This document shows positions 1 to 11,400 of a stretch of DNA of 64,000 nt, in pieces (the first letter of the stretch is position 1; every line of letters starts with the position of its first letter). Made by a program: the position numbers and the translations under genes. The stretch is from positions 682,001 through 746,000 of the forward strand of contig CP099840.1 of assembly GCA_030062745.1 (NCBI GenBank), in the 5' to 3' direction. The notes beneath the pieces are model-generated. The model saw only the letters and a program-made list of their open reading frames with translations. It was not told the DNA's origin and made no database searches. This DNA is from Capitulum mitella. Lineage: Eukaryota > Arthropoda > Thecostraca > Pollicipedomorpha > Pollicipedidae.

Positions 1-1019
1 ACGGGCAAATGGATCACGCCGACCGGATGGCGCCTGAGTTACGACCTCTCGCCGCCGGACGGTGAGGCGCTATTGCCCGAACGGCACCCGGGGTCGTCTG
101 ACGACTGTGCTGGGTCACTGGCGACTGGATCTTGTCACGTGACCAGCCGCACCGCTCGCCCAGAGGCGGAGAGCAGCGGCGTTCGAAAGGAAAGCCGGAA
201 ATCCCGTCATCGGGGCGGCATTCTGTGCGACCGCCACGTCAGTCAAGGCATCCTTCCAATCAGGTGTGAGCTCGCCAGCGATGTGCGCAAGAAAGGCCCG
301 ATAGCCTCGAACAATGCGCTGCCGTAAAAACAACTGGCGCATTTGACGTGGGCGCGGCACGCTCCCACGCCCCGGCCGCCGGCGCCACGGCCAGGCGGCA
401 CAGCTGTCGCCGCCGGCGGGAGAAGGATGACGTCACACTCCTCCCGCCGCGTCCGGACAGACATCTGCCGGTGGCGGGGTGCCCTGCGGCGCCGCAGGGG
501 TCACCTCCGGGGCCACGGGCCGTGAGCAGGGTAACGCGCTGATGACGGGGCGGCCAGCAGGAAAAACCGTCTGTCACGGGCTTCGCTGGACCGGCGGTCG
601 CCCGCGGCGCGTGCCGGTCGTGTCTTTTCGATGCTGCAGGGAGCGGGGGTCCTGCTATCCCTACGACCAGTTCGGTTTGTGAGGTCAAAACTTCCTTGTT
701 TCGATGCGACGACACGGAGGAACTTTTACCCCGTTGCGGACGGAAGTTTTTTTTTAATGCCATGCTGCCGTGTTCGTGCTACATTGCAACTAAGGGTTAT
801 CATTTGGTGATCTGAATTCCGTTGTACCCCAAGCGGCAGCAGGATCGTTTGTTCGATTCCACTGTTGGCGTCGGTTTGTGCTAGTTCCCCAGCAACCGTC
901 GGCTTAGTTCGCCGCTGCTGCGGAAAGCTCATTCATCCCCTCCATAACGATATCCGTTCTGCTGCTGCCACGGGTAAGGTTCGTCGTGTCGCTCCTGTCT
1001 CCTGCGGCCCGTTCTGCCG
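1..1019. other. Non-coding, no gene seen
   Basis: I see no open frame with coding character, no splice-flanked exon and no RNA gene. The stretch is GC-rich up to about 650 and more mixed afterwards. The short frames here are incidental. Confidence 0.6.
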
Positions 1020-1860
1020 CCTGTACACGGCCTGGTCTGTTCCGCTGAGCGGCCTGCTCCGCTGCTGCTGACGCAGGGTCTACTGTTGCCAGTCCGTGGC
1101 GGACGCGGCTTGTTCCGCTGGGTGGCCTGCTCCGCTGCTGCTGACGCAGGGTCTACTGTTGCCAGTCCGTGGCGGACGCGGCTTGTTCCGCTGGGTGGCC
1201 TGCTCCGCTGCTGCTGACGCAGGGTCTACTGTTGCCAGTCCGTGGCGGACGCGGCTTGTTCCGCTGGGTGGCCTGCTCCGCTGCTGCTGACGCGGGGTCT
1301 GCCTGTTGCCGGTCCGCGGCGGACGCGGCTTGTTCCGCTGAGCGGCCTGCTCCGCTGCTGCTGACGCGGGGTCTGCCTGTTGCCGGTCCGCGGCGGACGC
1401 GGCTTGTTCCGCTGGGTGGCCTGCTCCGCTGCTGCTGACGCGGGGTCTACTGTTGCCAGTCCGTGGCGGACGCGGCTTGTTCCGCTGGGTGGCCTGCTCC
1501 GCTGCTGCTGACGCGGGGTCTGCCTGTTGCCGGTCCGCGGTGGACGCGGCTTGTTCCGCTGGGTGGCCTGCTCCGCTGCTGCTGACGCGGGGTCTGCCTG
1601 TTGCCGGTCCGTGGCGGACGCGGCTTGTTCCGCTGGGTGGCCTGCTCCGCTGCTGCTGACGCGGGGTCTGCCTGTTGCCGGTCCGCGGTGGACGCGGCTT
1701 GTTCCGCTGGGTGGCCTGCTCCGCTGCTGCTGACGCGGGGTCTACTGTTGCCAGTCCGTGGCGGACGCGGCTTGTTCCGCTGAGCGGCCTGCTCCGCTGC
1801 TGCTGACGCGGGGTCTGCCTGTTGCCGGTCCGTGGCGGACGCGGCTTGTTCCGCCGCTGG
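1020..1860. repeat. 74-bp tandem satellite, about 11 copies
   Basis: A unit of 74 bp is repeated head to tail about eleven times. Each unit contains GACGCGGCTTGTTCCGCTG, the block GCTGCTGCTGACGC, and CTGTTGCC followed by a CAGTCCGTGG or CGGTCCGCGG variant. Two alternating unit types differ mainly at CTACTGTTGCCAG versus CTGCCTGTTGCCGG. Because 74 is not a multiple of 3, the array stays open in several frames on both strands and yields long but meaningless ORFs. Confidence 0.95.
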
Positions 1861-4565
1861 CCGGACGTGCCGGCGGAGGCGCCGCTCGTAAAGCCCACTG
1901 CCAGCTGCGCTGAACGGGCCGGCATCATGCACAACTGGCCAGCACAACAGGCAATGCACGACAGGAAAGGGGGGCGGCCACCGACTGATGCACGCGGGCG
2001 TGGTCGGCGATGACCTCAGCCCCGCCGGCCGGGTCACCGGTCAGAGTGAAGAGACAGGCGGCCAGGGTCGGCGCCAGCTGGCCGCCGCCGCCGCCGCCGG
2101 CATGTGGTCCGAGACATCGCCCAAGACTGCGGTGATGTCATCGGCTCGGCGTCGCCCGCCACGGCGCCTCCCACTCTAACCGGACTGGCCACGCCGAACG
2201 GATGAGGACTGCGTGGACCGGGACCGTCGGACCGTCGGAGTCTGTTGGACGAGAGGTCGATCAGTGTCGTAGCTGTGGGGCTGGGGTACACTCCCCGAAC
2301 TGTTCGAGTTATGAGGTGGGGTGACCGTAAGGGCGCCACATTACAACTGTTAAAGGAAAACTGTTGCAGGACTGGTAGTGTAAAAAGAGCAGAGTATAAG
2401 GTCGGCTGAACTGCTGGATCGTTAATGACGCCGAGATCGACCTCAGTACTGAGTTGGTGTCCGGTAGACCAAATCTGCCGGACACTGTGTGGGTGCTGAC
2501 TCAGGAGCCAGTGGAGTCGGTAGAACAAGTCTGCCGGGCACTATGTGGGTGCTGAGGAGCCGGTGGAGTCGGTAGAACAGGTCTGCCGGGCTCCGGGACC
2601 GGCGTAGGCTCGAGGTGTGCACCGGCGTGACGGGTTTGACTGCAGGAGGGCGGCCAGGTGGCGCTGGCAACGACGGCCACCACCCGATTGTTATCGACGT
2701 CACGGGAAACGCGACACAGTGAAGTGCCTGGGTTTAACTTTAACTGACACGCCCGGGGCTCGATAATGCAGGATGCTGCTTCCATTTGGATGCTGAGCGG
2801 GCTTGACGTCGGAGAGGGGCGCGAAGGTGTGAAAGGCGGCCCCAGAGCCGCCCACGACGCTGGCGAACTGCCATCCGGGCCAGCTGGGGCGGCTCTGCCA
2901 GCCATCACGGGACGGCCCAGTTGCTGTGTTGTTTTGCCAACAATGCTGCGCGTGGTGGGGGTCTAGGGGAGGGGCTGCTCAGACAGTGGCTGGTGACGCA
3001 TGAAACGGTCCAATTCATCCCTCGCGAGGCCAGGATGGAACGCTGGGTCAGCACTGTCCGATTTATCAACGAAGTCAATGTGCGCATGTTTAGTGTGATG
3101 TGAAGCGGAAAGGCATTCTGCAAATGCCGGAGTTTGGTGATCCTTACAGCACCCACTCAACGTCCTGGAACTACTTCCGTCATCAGACTGTGGCGTTGTT
3201 AATGCCTTACGCACCCGGCTCACGCCCGATTTGCGACGGCTTATCCCGTGATAAGCCATGGCAACTGTGTAAACAGGAGCTGATCGCGGCCCAGAACCTA
3301 AACAGGGGAATTCGCCTGTCCAAATAAACGAGTCAAAAGAGGAACGATCACCTATGTTTGCCGCATACCCTTCTCGCCTTTCACGGCGATTCATATCGCA
3401 ACACACTACCCTGAAAGCAAGTGAGTGAAGGCCGACTAGCGAGGTCGGTTTTCATTCCGACATTGCTCGCGACCCTGCCAGCGGCCGCTGCCGTCACCGA
3501 CACTCGCTCGGACCGCTGAAAGAGCGGCTAATCGTGCGTCGCATTCCTCTGCGGCAATTAGGCGTGCTAACGAGCGCAGACGTTTGTTTTTCGAGGTCAC
3601 TGACACGATCCGATCAAGGGGTTATCTCCGAACGTTGCCCCCGTGCAGCCCCTGCACGTGCCCTTCCGCTCGTGCGCGGCCAGTGACGGTCATACGCGAG
3701 ATGAAAGGCCAGACGCCCGCTTCGGGCGGCGCGGTGTTTTGAGAGACACCGGAGCCGCCGTCACCGGAGCCGGCGCCGCTGTTTGCGTTGGACACTGACC
3801 TGAAAGAGCCGTTCGCTCGCCTCACTCCGTTCCGGTTCCGGTGGGTCCGGAGCTGGTCCCGGGTCGCCCTGCGAGCTCGCGCCGCCCACGCCTCTCCGCC
3901 GCACGCACCTGCCGCACCGGCGCCGACGTTTTTTCGCCGACCGTCGCGAACGACTAAAATAGTTGTGACGGCGGCCGCGCGCCCCCGCGCCTGCGCCGTC
4001 CGCGGCCGCGACGCCAGCGCCGCCCCGCGGCCGGCCCGCGCCTCCCCCTGGACCAGGCTGCGAGGGCCACTTTCCAGCGCCGCCGCGGGCCGCGATCGTC
4101 CTTATGGCGGCGCGGCGCGCGTGGGCGCCCGTTGCACTGCAGCGCGCTCGTTGCAGTCTAATGGCGGCCGGAGGCGCGGCGGGAGCGTCGCGGGCCGCGC
4201 CGCCGCTCATGACGCCATACATGGCGGCCGGCGGACGAACCAGCTGGCCCGTCAGTGGCGGCTGCAGCTGTCCCGGCTCTGACTGCGGCTCCGGGCTCTC
4301 CGAGCCGCCCGCTCGCCGCGCCGGGTCAGCCGTGACTACGGCGCGCGGGTTCAGTAATGCCAGTAGGTTTTATGTTTATGAGACAATGTTAAAACGTACA
4401 GTGTTATACGATTACGGCGCCATTGTGGTGCTCAGTTTTCAGTTCGGTTACGTACAGTCCACCGCAGCATGTTTGTGTTGCATTGCTTGAGCTTGTAGAT
4501 GTAGGTACTGAGCTAAGCAAATAACTGAGCAGCTATTTACAGTTCAAGGCACCGTAAACCGATAC
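1861..4565. other. Non-coding, CpG-rich in the right half
   Basis: No convincing exon is visible. From about 3600 to 4340 the sequence is extremely GC- and CpG-rich and resembles an unmethylated promoter island. The part from 2300 to 3400 is ordinary non-coding sequence. Confidence 0.5.
4104..4227 (+). promoter_or_regulatory. Cluster of three YY1-like ATGGCGG motifs
   Basis: ATGGCGG occurs at 4104-4110, 4161-4167 and 4221-4227, spaced about 57 and 60 bp, inside the CpG-rich island. This is the core of the YY1/Pho site common near animal transcription starts. Whether it drives a plus-strand transcript is inference; no downstream first exon was identified. Confidence 0.35.
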
Positions 4566-7500
4566 CTTCAACGTTGAGCCGCGCATATGAGCACTTCATC
4601 CTCCGACTGGCCCGTGGAATTTCCGGACGGCAGCCATAACAGTGGTAGATCAGCGGCCCCTGCACCGCCGAGCCAAGATCACTGCCCCGGCAGGTGTCCT
4701 GGCACTTGTCCCGGCCGAAGTGCCGTTTGTACAGTGGCGGCGTGCATCGGTCTGTTGTGAGACGTCGCCGACAGCCGTGCTCATCAGAAACCATAAATCG
4801 AACGGCCGCCCTCAGCATCTGTCGCGCGAAAGGCAACAAACACATCTGTAACGGCGGCAGAGCGAACGCTGCCGCCATCGCGCTGTTGACGTTGCCTGAG
4901 TTACGATGCCCCTTCCTCCGCCCGCGAGCCAGCCTCCGCCGGCTGAATTAGAGGCCACCGGCCGGGCTTTTGTTGCGGGCCGCCGCGACCCGGCAGCGGC
5001 GGCGGCGCGGCCGTGTTTATCCTGGAGCCGATTCAGCACTATTCTGGTCGCTGACTAAGGCGATCTGACGAATTGTTCGGCAGGCGCGCCGCCGATCGGC
5101 CGCCGTCGGCTTATGAGTGGGGCCGTCGCCGCCGACGTCGCGCGGCCCGTCGCTGACGACAGGTGCCGGGTCCCCGCGGCGCGCCGCCTCCTCAGTACTC
5201 AGCGCCGCCAGCGCGGCCAGGCGCCGGCGGGGACTGGTCGGAGGACTCCACTTAACGCGCCCGGCTCGGCTATTCCGTCTCTCCAACGTATGTTTACGGT
5301 GACGGATGGTGCGTTTCCCGATCAGCTGACCGTTTGCCTCACATTCTTTCAGAAGGGCGATTGATTTCGTTTCGTCAGCCTCGCTCATCTTTACGGTGTA
5401 ATTCCAAAGCCGTTATATCAAGTCAGGCCTGAAGCTGTGCGTCTTACGGTTGCTCCTGAAGCTTGCCAATGCCTTTCTGTTCGCTTCGTCGCGAGATCTA
5501 TCAGCAGGTGTGCACCTTGTCATCGAATGTCGTTGACTTTCCTGGAGCCTCGTGAGGCGTGCCCGCAACATTCCACGGACGGCCACCGCTCAGCTCAGCA
5601 ATACCCCGGGGGCCTCCCACCGCCTGGAGAGATCCCCTGCAACCCTCGCACCTGCCGTTCCAAACCCAGCATCCGAACGCTGAACTTCGGACGACGACCA
5701 GCGGTGGATTCCCTCGATCGCTGGCCGTCCCCGCCGCCGGGCGCTCGTCACCGGCGTCCAGAGGCCCTGCAGCCCGTCACGGCGTCACAGCTGCGGTCGG
5801 CGGCGTGCGATGTGACGCCGCCGTTCCGCAGGCCGGCGGCGCGGCCGCGGCCACCTCCCGGAACCCGGCGCCGTCAGCGGCTGCACATTCCGGCCGGGGC
5901 CGGACGGACGCCCGCCGGCCGGCCCACGGCCGTGACGTCACGGCAGCCCGATGCCTGTATATGGGAGCGGCGGTGTGTTTTTATCGGGCCGCATCGAGGT
6001 CGGCCGGCGGCCGGCTGTTTGCGGCCCAGAGGACGCCGCAGACGCCACGGGAGGCTCCCGCTCCGCCGCGGCGGCGCCGACCGCACGCGCTCTGACCGAC
6101 GGTCTGACGTCAGTACCGCCGGACACTGCAGCTCCGACCGACAGTCTGACGCCAGCACCGCAGGACTCTGCAGCTCCGACCGACAGTCGGTCGTCAGTAC
6201 CTCCGGACACTGCAACTGTGACCGACGGTCTGACGCCAGTACCGCAGGACTCTACAGCTCCGACCGACGGTCTGACGTCACTACCGCCGGACTCGGCAGC
6301 TCTGACCGACGGCCGTCCGTCAGGACCGCTGAACTCGGCATCTGTGACCGACGGTCATCCGTTAGTACCGACGGACTCTGAAGGTCCGACCGACGGTCAT
6401 CGGCCAACACCATAGGACCCAGGTCCACTGACCGGCGGCCTCCCAGCAGTGTCGTCAGACTCCGGAGCGGCCGCCACCGGCACTCAGACGGCTGGTTCTC
6501 GGAAGCCGTGACGTCGTCTGAAGCCACGCGACGGTCACGCCATTAAAGGGACAGCGCGCGCGGTGCCGGAGGCGGCAGATCGGGCGTAAACGCGTGCCGA
6601 CTGGCTCCGGGAGCCCCGATAGCGGCCGATCCATACCGACTGTTGCGGCAGACGGTGACGGGGTGAGGCCGCGGCCTTGACCCGCACTTTCTCCGGCGTG
6701 AAGATGCCCCCTCTGGCCATTATGACAACCGTGGCCGGCAGGTGCGAGCGTTCGCCGGCGGCTGTTCTCGGCCGCGGCTCGGGGACCCGGCGACTCTGTA
6801 TACATTCCTCGGACCAGCGCACGTGCTCCAAACTGCCGGGCCCAAACACCGAGCCGCCCGACCCGTGGCGAACAAACACCAGGCGCCTAGCTAAACAACG
6901 GGAGGTCCGAGATCAAACGGCGCTCTCTCTGCGCCGGGCGAGCCCATTGATCTCCGATACTGTATCAAACGGCGCCCACTTTGCCTCAGGCGGGAGCGGC
7001 ACGCAAAGCGACGCCAGCTGCCGGCAGTTGTGCGCCCAAATCGCCCGGCGGTTCTCGGAGCTGAATCGCTCATCTCGGCATCGGGACGGCCTTCCCCGGA
7101 TGATGGACTGCCGGCCTCTGTTCGGGCGGCGAATTCGCCCTCCTGATGAGGCGGACGGCGGGGCGACGGTCGGCCCACGGGCAGCCCCGCGACCGACCCC
7201 CGGCCGACCTTGGCCCATTGTTTTGGTCGGCGCCGGCTCTGAACTACGCCTACGACGCGGTGTTAACCAGGCCGTCGACATAATCGGGACAACGAGCAAC
7301 TGCTGCCGACAATCGGCGGCGGTCGACTCAGCTGGCGGCGGCCGCCGGAGCGGAGGCCTCTGCCGATCTGTCGGCCGAGCAGTCCGGCACCGGACAATCG
7401 AACAATTTCCATAAATGAGATCATAGTTGGACAGCTGCGTAGTGAATTACTGGGTAATTTCAGGGAGACAGAAGCAGTAATGAAGGAACTGGAGAAATAG

Positions 7501-8402
7501 GGAGAGAAAGAGAGATAGCGAGAGGGAGAGAACAGGGAAGGGAGAAAAGGGTGCACTTTTACTGATTAGCTCAGGGCCTGGAGAATATGGCGATTTCGCA
7601 AAACCAGCCACCATAGGTTCTACAGCACGCAGTACGCAAATTTGCCGACGAGTGGAAGCGGTGTGACGTGACGAGCAGTGCCCCACGCACTTGCTAGCGG
7701 GACGGGCAGCCACTAATTACGACCAGTAATGGAGTTCTTTTGGCATCCATGCCTCCCGGCTCCTCGGCGCCCCTTCACACACGTGCTGTCGACCAGCCCC
7801 CGGCTGTGATGCGGGAGGGGGCGGTCCGTCACGCTCCGCCAGCCGCCGTCACGTGACTCTGTTTACTCGCGGCGTCACGCCCCGTCACGGCCTGGCTCTC
7901 GGCCGGGAGGGAGAGGGGCCACTTCCAGCGCCTCTCATGCATGCAGATCAGACGCATATTTACGGGTGTCATCAAATAAAAACCGTCCCGCGCCGAGACG
8001 CCGCCGGCATTGTACTACCCGCTGGTAAACGCTCGGCCATTATCGCGTTATTCTTCCTCCCCTTCGGCGCCCGGCGTCCGGAGGGCCCTGCACGTCTTGT
8101 CGCGGCGCCGCAACACTCCAGTGAGGAAAGACACTGCCGCCAATCTGCATGCGGCGCGCCTAGCAGGCCACTTATACACGCGCCGAGTAATTACTCCTTT
8201 GACACGACTGACCTGCGATGGGAGTGGACAGGGGCCGCAGGCGAGGGTCTGTCGTGAGAGGCAGACGCTTCTCGGCCCTCGAGGCACGGGCAGCGGCCGG
8301 CGGCGAGTGCTTCTTGTGCGCGGTCCTCGCCATCTTGTACATCGTGGAGAAGGCATCTTCGCTGCGGGCGGGCAGGTGCATGACTTTGTATCCGTCTGCC
8401 AT
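4566..8402 (-). CDS. Tentative two-exon gene, unknown function (3' partial)
   Basis: Exon A (8402 down to 8213) begins with ATG after an in-frame TAA and encodes about 63 residues starting MADGYKVMHLPARSEDAF, basic and Ala/Pro-rich near the end. It stops at a good donor, CAG|GTCAGT, in phase 1. Exon B (4751 down to 4566) follows a TCACAACAG acceptor that also needs phase 1. It encodes about 61 residues with paired cysteines (KCQDTCRG, then HCYGC) and ends at AAG|GTATCG, phase 1. The matching phases and GC-rich third positions are the reasons for calling it. I do not recognise the family, see no signal peptide, and found no third exon. The intron would be 3.5 kb. Confidence 0.35.
5932..5964 (+). 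promoter_or_regulatory. Palindromic CRE followed by a TATA-like box
   Basis: GTGACGTCAC (5932-5941) is a full cAMP-response element palindrome, followed about 15 bp later by TGTATATGG (5956-5964). The arrangement resembles a core promoter. No first exon follows convincingly, and the position lies inside the intron of the tentative minus-strand gene. Confidence 0.25.
6089..6424. repeat. 42-bp minisatellite, about 8 copies
   Basis: Units of 42 bp, diverged from one another, share GACCGACGGTCTGACG and a CCGGACTC or CAGGACTC block. As 42 is a multiple of 3, frames on both strands stay open and translate as 14-residue repeats such as TDGLTSVPPDTAAP. No start, splice site or domain supports real coding. 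Confidence 0.85.
7491..7552. repeat. GA-rich purine tract
   Basis: About 60 bp almost wholly A and G on the plus strand, with several GAGAG blocks. Such tracts can bind GAGA-type factors or form triplexes. Here it is only a compositional observation. Confidence 0.5.
7848..7857. promoter_or_regulatory. Palindromic E-box GTCACGTGAC
   Basis: A perfect 10-bp palindrome with the CACGTG core bound by USF/Myc-type bHLH factors. It lies about 0.55 kb from exon A of the tentative minus-strand gene, inside its intron. Function is inference. Confidence 0.25.
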
Positions 8403-11400
8403 CCTCGCACGGATAAAAGGTAAGCTTTATTGTGACGGTCTTGTTAGGCAGCGATGAAGGATAAGCGATTCGGAGAATGTCGTATCAGATGACCCTTATC
8501 TACCAGGAGAGCAGTTTTCCTGTTGAGCACTGCTTTCCGAACCACAAATCAATGTTTAAGATCGAACGAATTATAACTGGCCGCAATACGATCTAGATGT
8601 GAGTGTAAAAACCGGTCCAGTCTACCAAAGGATGTTCGGCATTATTCGCGTTTTGGGCGATATCACCGAAAGTGCTCGTACGAATCACTCACACAGGTCA
8701 GACAAAGAAAAAATGGAAGAATCACATCGGCATCATCTACAAACAACATAAGAACACCTGTAACGATAGCTTTTTTCGATGCTGTTCGCCTCAGATGTTA
8801 ATATCACATTGATCCAGTAGCTATTCACAGGTCAACGTAAAACAGCAGGAGACAGGCTTGGCGAGCGCGCCCATAGTCCGCCGCCATGTCAAACAGAGCG
8901 GCGAACGTGGGCTGCTTGTTATGTTCCATGCCACGCGCTCACGTTACGGCATAGCTCAGAGGGGTGGCAACCCGCACCGTGCGCACCTGTTCGCGGTCCC
9001 GTACACTTTCCGTCCCATGTTGTTTGCCTTTCTTCGGAAAGAAAGCATATAACCCTGCCACCTCACAGTATTTGTTTGTTTTCTTTTCAATGAAAATACA
9101 GTTACAGAAACGTTGACCTTTACGGAAAAGTCATGAAGAAACAGTTTACTACGAAAATATTGACAAGACATAAATACTCATAATTAATCATAATGAATTG
9201 AATGTCGTTTGGGCATGTTCTCTTGGCCGCAGGAGACAACACATCCATCATTCCGGTCGATTCTTTTTAAGGAGATAAACGAACTTTTACTACTTTCTGC
9301 TCTAAGCTAGTGTGACCTTTGACGAGATTGCATCCTTACTTTGTTAACGTGTAGTTCTGGCTCACGACTACAGCAGTCTTCTAACAGGTAATGCACCTCC
9401 CTACCGCCGGATTTCATCCGACGTTACTGACGTAAGTGCGTTACTGACACTCTGACTACCGTCTGTTTTTTTTTAGACTTTCGTACTTTTACTTGGAAGT
9501 ACAAATTTCTTCTTTCGTTTACCATAATCTAAATGATAATGATAGTGCAAGGAGCCTATCCGTATGAACACAAGTTCACAAGCATAACGAAACAGTTGTC
9601 ATTACGAGGCGGTGCCAATCATGTTGTCAATAGAATACTTTGGTACAGAGCCGATCTATCAGCCTGCGATAACTATCGGCACGGTAGGAACGTGCTCACA
9701 CGCTGTTGAAAGGCAGATTCGTGCCCGCCAAATGCAGGCTTCACGAGCCATCGCTTCTTCTGAAGGTCCTCGATATAAATAAATTTCTGACAGAAAAATA
9801 TTTGTGCAGAAATAGATTTCTGCTGCGCTCGTGTGCATCTTCCGTTCGGATTTTCCCCATCCATTTCGATTGTAAGTGCCCTGTTTCATTACCATTCGCC
9901 CTGCGTCGCCTTACATATTGCCCTCGGCCGGTGAACGTTTCTTCGCTGAATGCTTGGTTGTCCGCAGCCCGAAGTCCACCTTGCATTGGCCGTAAACATC
10001 TGGATTGTGCTGTCCCTGATCACAGTTGTTTTTGCATTTTTGAGACTTTAAACAGCATAACACGGAGTTCACTCTGTTTATTATAAGACGTGTTGAATCC
10101 TCACGCTGTGGTACCTTTCTCACGAATGCAATGCGCTGAGTTTTGAAATGTTAATCAAAAGCGCGTTGATCATTAACACATAACTATTCAGTCTTAGTTA
10201 AACGGTACGCATGTTACTGGTAGTTTTCGCGCAATGCGTCTTCGAAAACCTATAATTCTTAGGTATTGTTTGGGGCGTGAAAGAGTCTTATGCCGTGAAT
10301 AGAACACATGTGACAATTCATAAGAGAACGCAGCGACAAAACAGTTGCTTGGCGACCTCTGGTTAAGAACAGGCGTTTGCAATTTTATGCAGTTTTTAAA
10401 AACCCGTAAAAACATTCAGCAGGGGCCATGCAGGACACATAATTCGACATGGTTCTATTTAGAAGGCATTTGTTTAGACGCAATATAGAACGTCGTGAAT
10501 GGCGTATGCGCGATGTTTCACAGCTCGTCATAATAATCTGAAGTGACAGTGGCGAGGAGCTCTTCCGAAGTCGACACCCAAAAGCCAGGCGTCACGTGTA
10601 CTTCCCGGGTCTGGTTACCAATAAGGCAAAGTTCCCGCATTAGTCACCTTGTGATGTCATCGTTGACAGCTTAACCGAGGAAGAGGTCGTTAGTGAGACG
10701 AACACAGCCGGTGCGGTCCACTTCGTTCCGAGTAATTTGAGCTATGACAGTTCATTAAGCTTTTTGAAAAGGAAACCTCGTGCAGCGTCGATATGCTTCG
10801 CTGCAAATGTTTCATCACACTTCGTCTCGAGTGCATGCTTTTAGCCGGCAGTTTGGCAGCACGTTGAACCCGCTATAGGGTCCGGACATTAAACCGGCTT
10901 TGTGATGCTCCCAGGGTACGTCCAGGAACCCACGTGCGATTTTAGACGCAGTGTCGGACTGCGGCGAGAGCGAGTGGAATTGCTGAGGTTGCAGAACTCC
11001 GACTTTCATGCAAATTCACAACCTACGGTTTTATTCCCGCAAAGGTCGCATCTTGAAAACAGCTACACTGTAGCAAAGGAAATCGATGGAGCTGCGAGAA
11101 ATTGTGGTTTAACCCATCATCGGGTGGAAAATTATGCTACCTTGCAGTTACTGGGGGATTTTCCCCTGTCTGTGCCAAAGCACCAATATTTCGATATAAA
11201 TAATCAAACGACAAGAGACATTCGCTTCAGAGGCACATTAAACGGGCAATGATGACCAAAATAGGCAACATGTGGGAATAAATGAGGCTATTTTGCTAAG
11301 AAAAACGTTTTTCGTAAAAACTGACTTCAGGTCAACCTGGGTAGCAAATTCAAATTGGGCTATTAAATGAGCTTTGATTCTCTGGACGTTTTTCGCGTAA

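Noticed and set aside
1080-1934. 284-residue minus-strand frame with repeats of RPPRTGNRQTPRQQQRSRP type
   Set aside because: It is a translation of the 74-bp satellite, which is open in several frames on both strands. No start, splice or domain evidence.
5437-6381. 314-residue plus-strand frame ending in SDRRSDVSTAG repeats
   Set aside because: The second half is the 42-bp minisatellite and the first half is GC-rich noise; the opposite strand is equally open.
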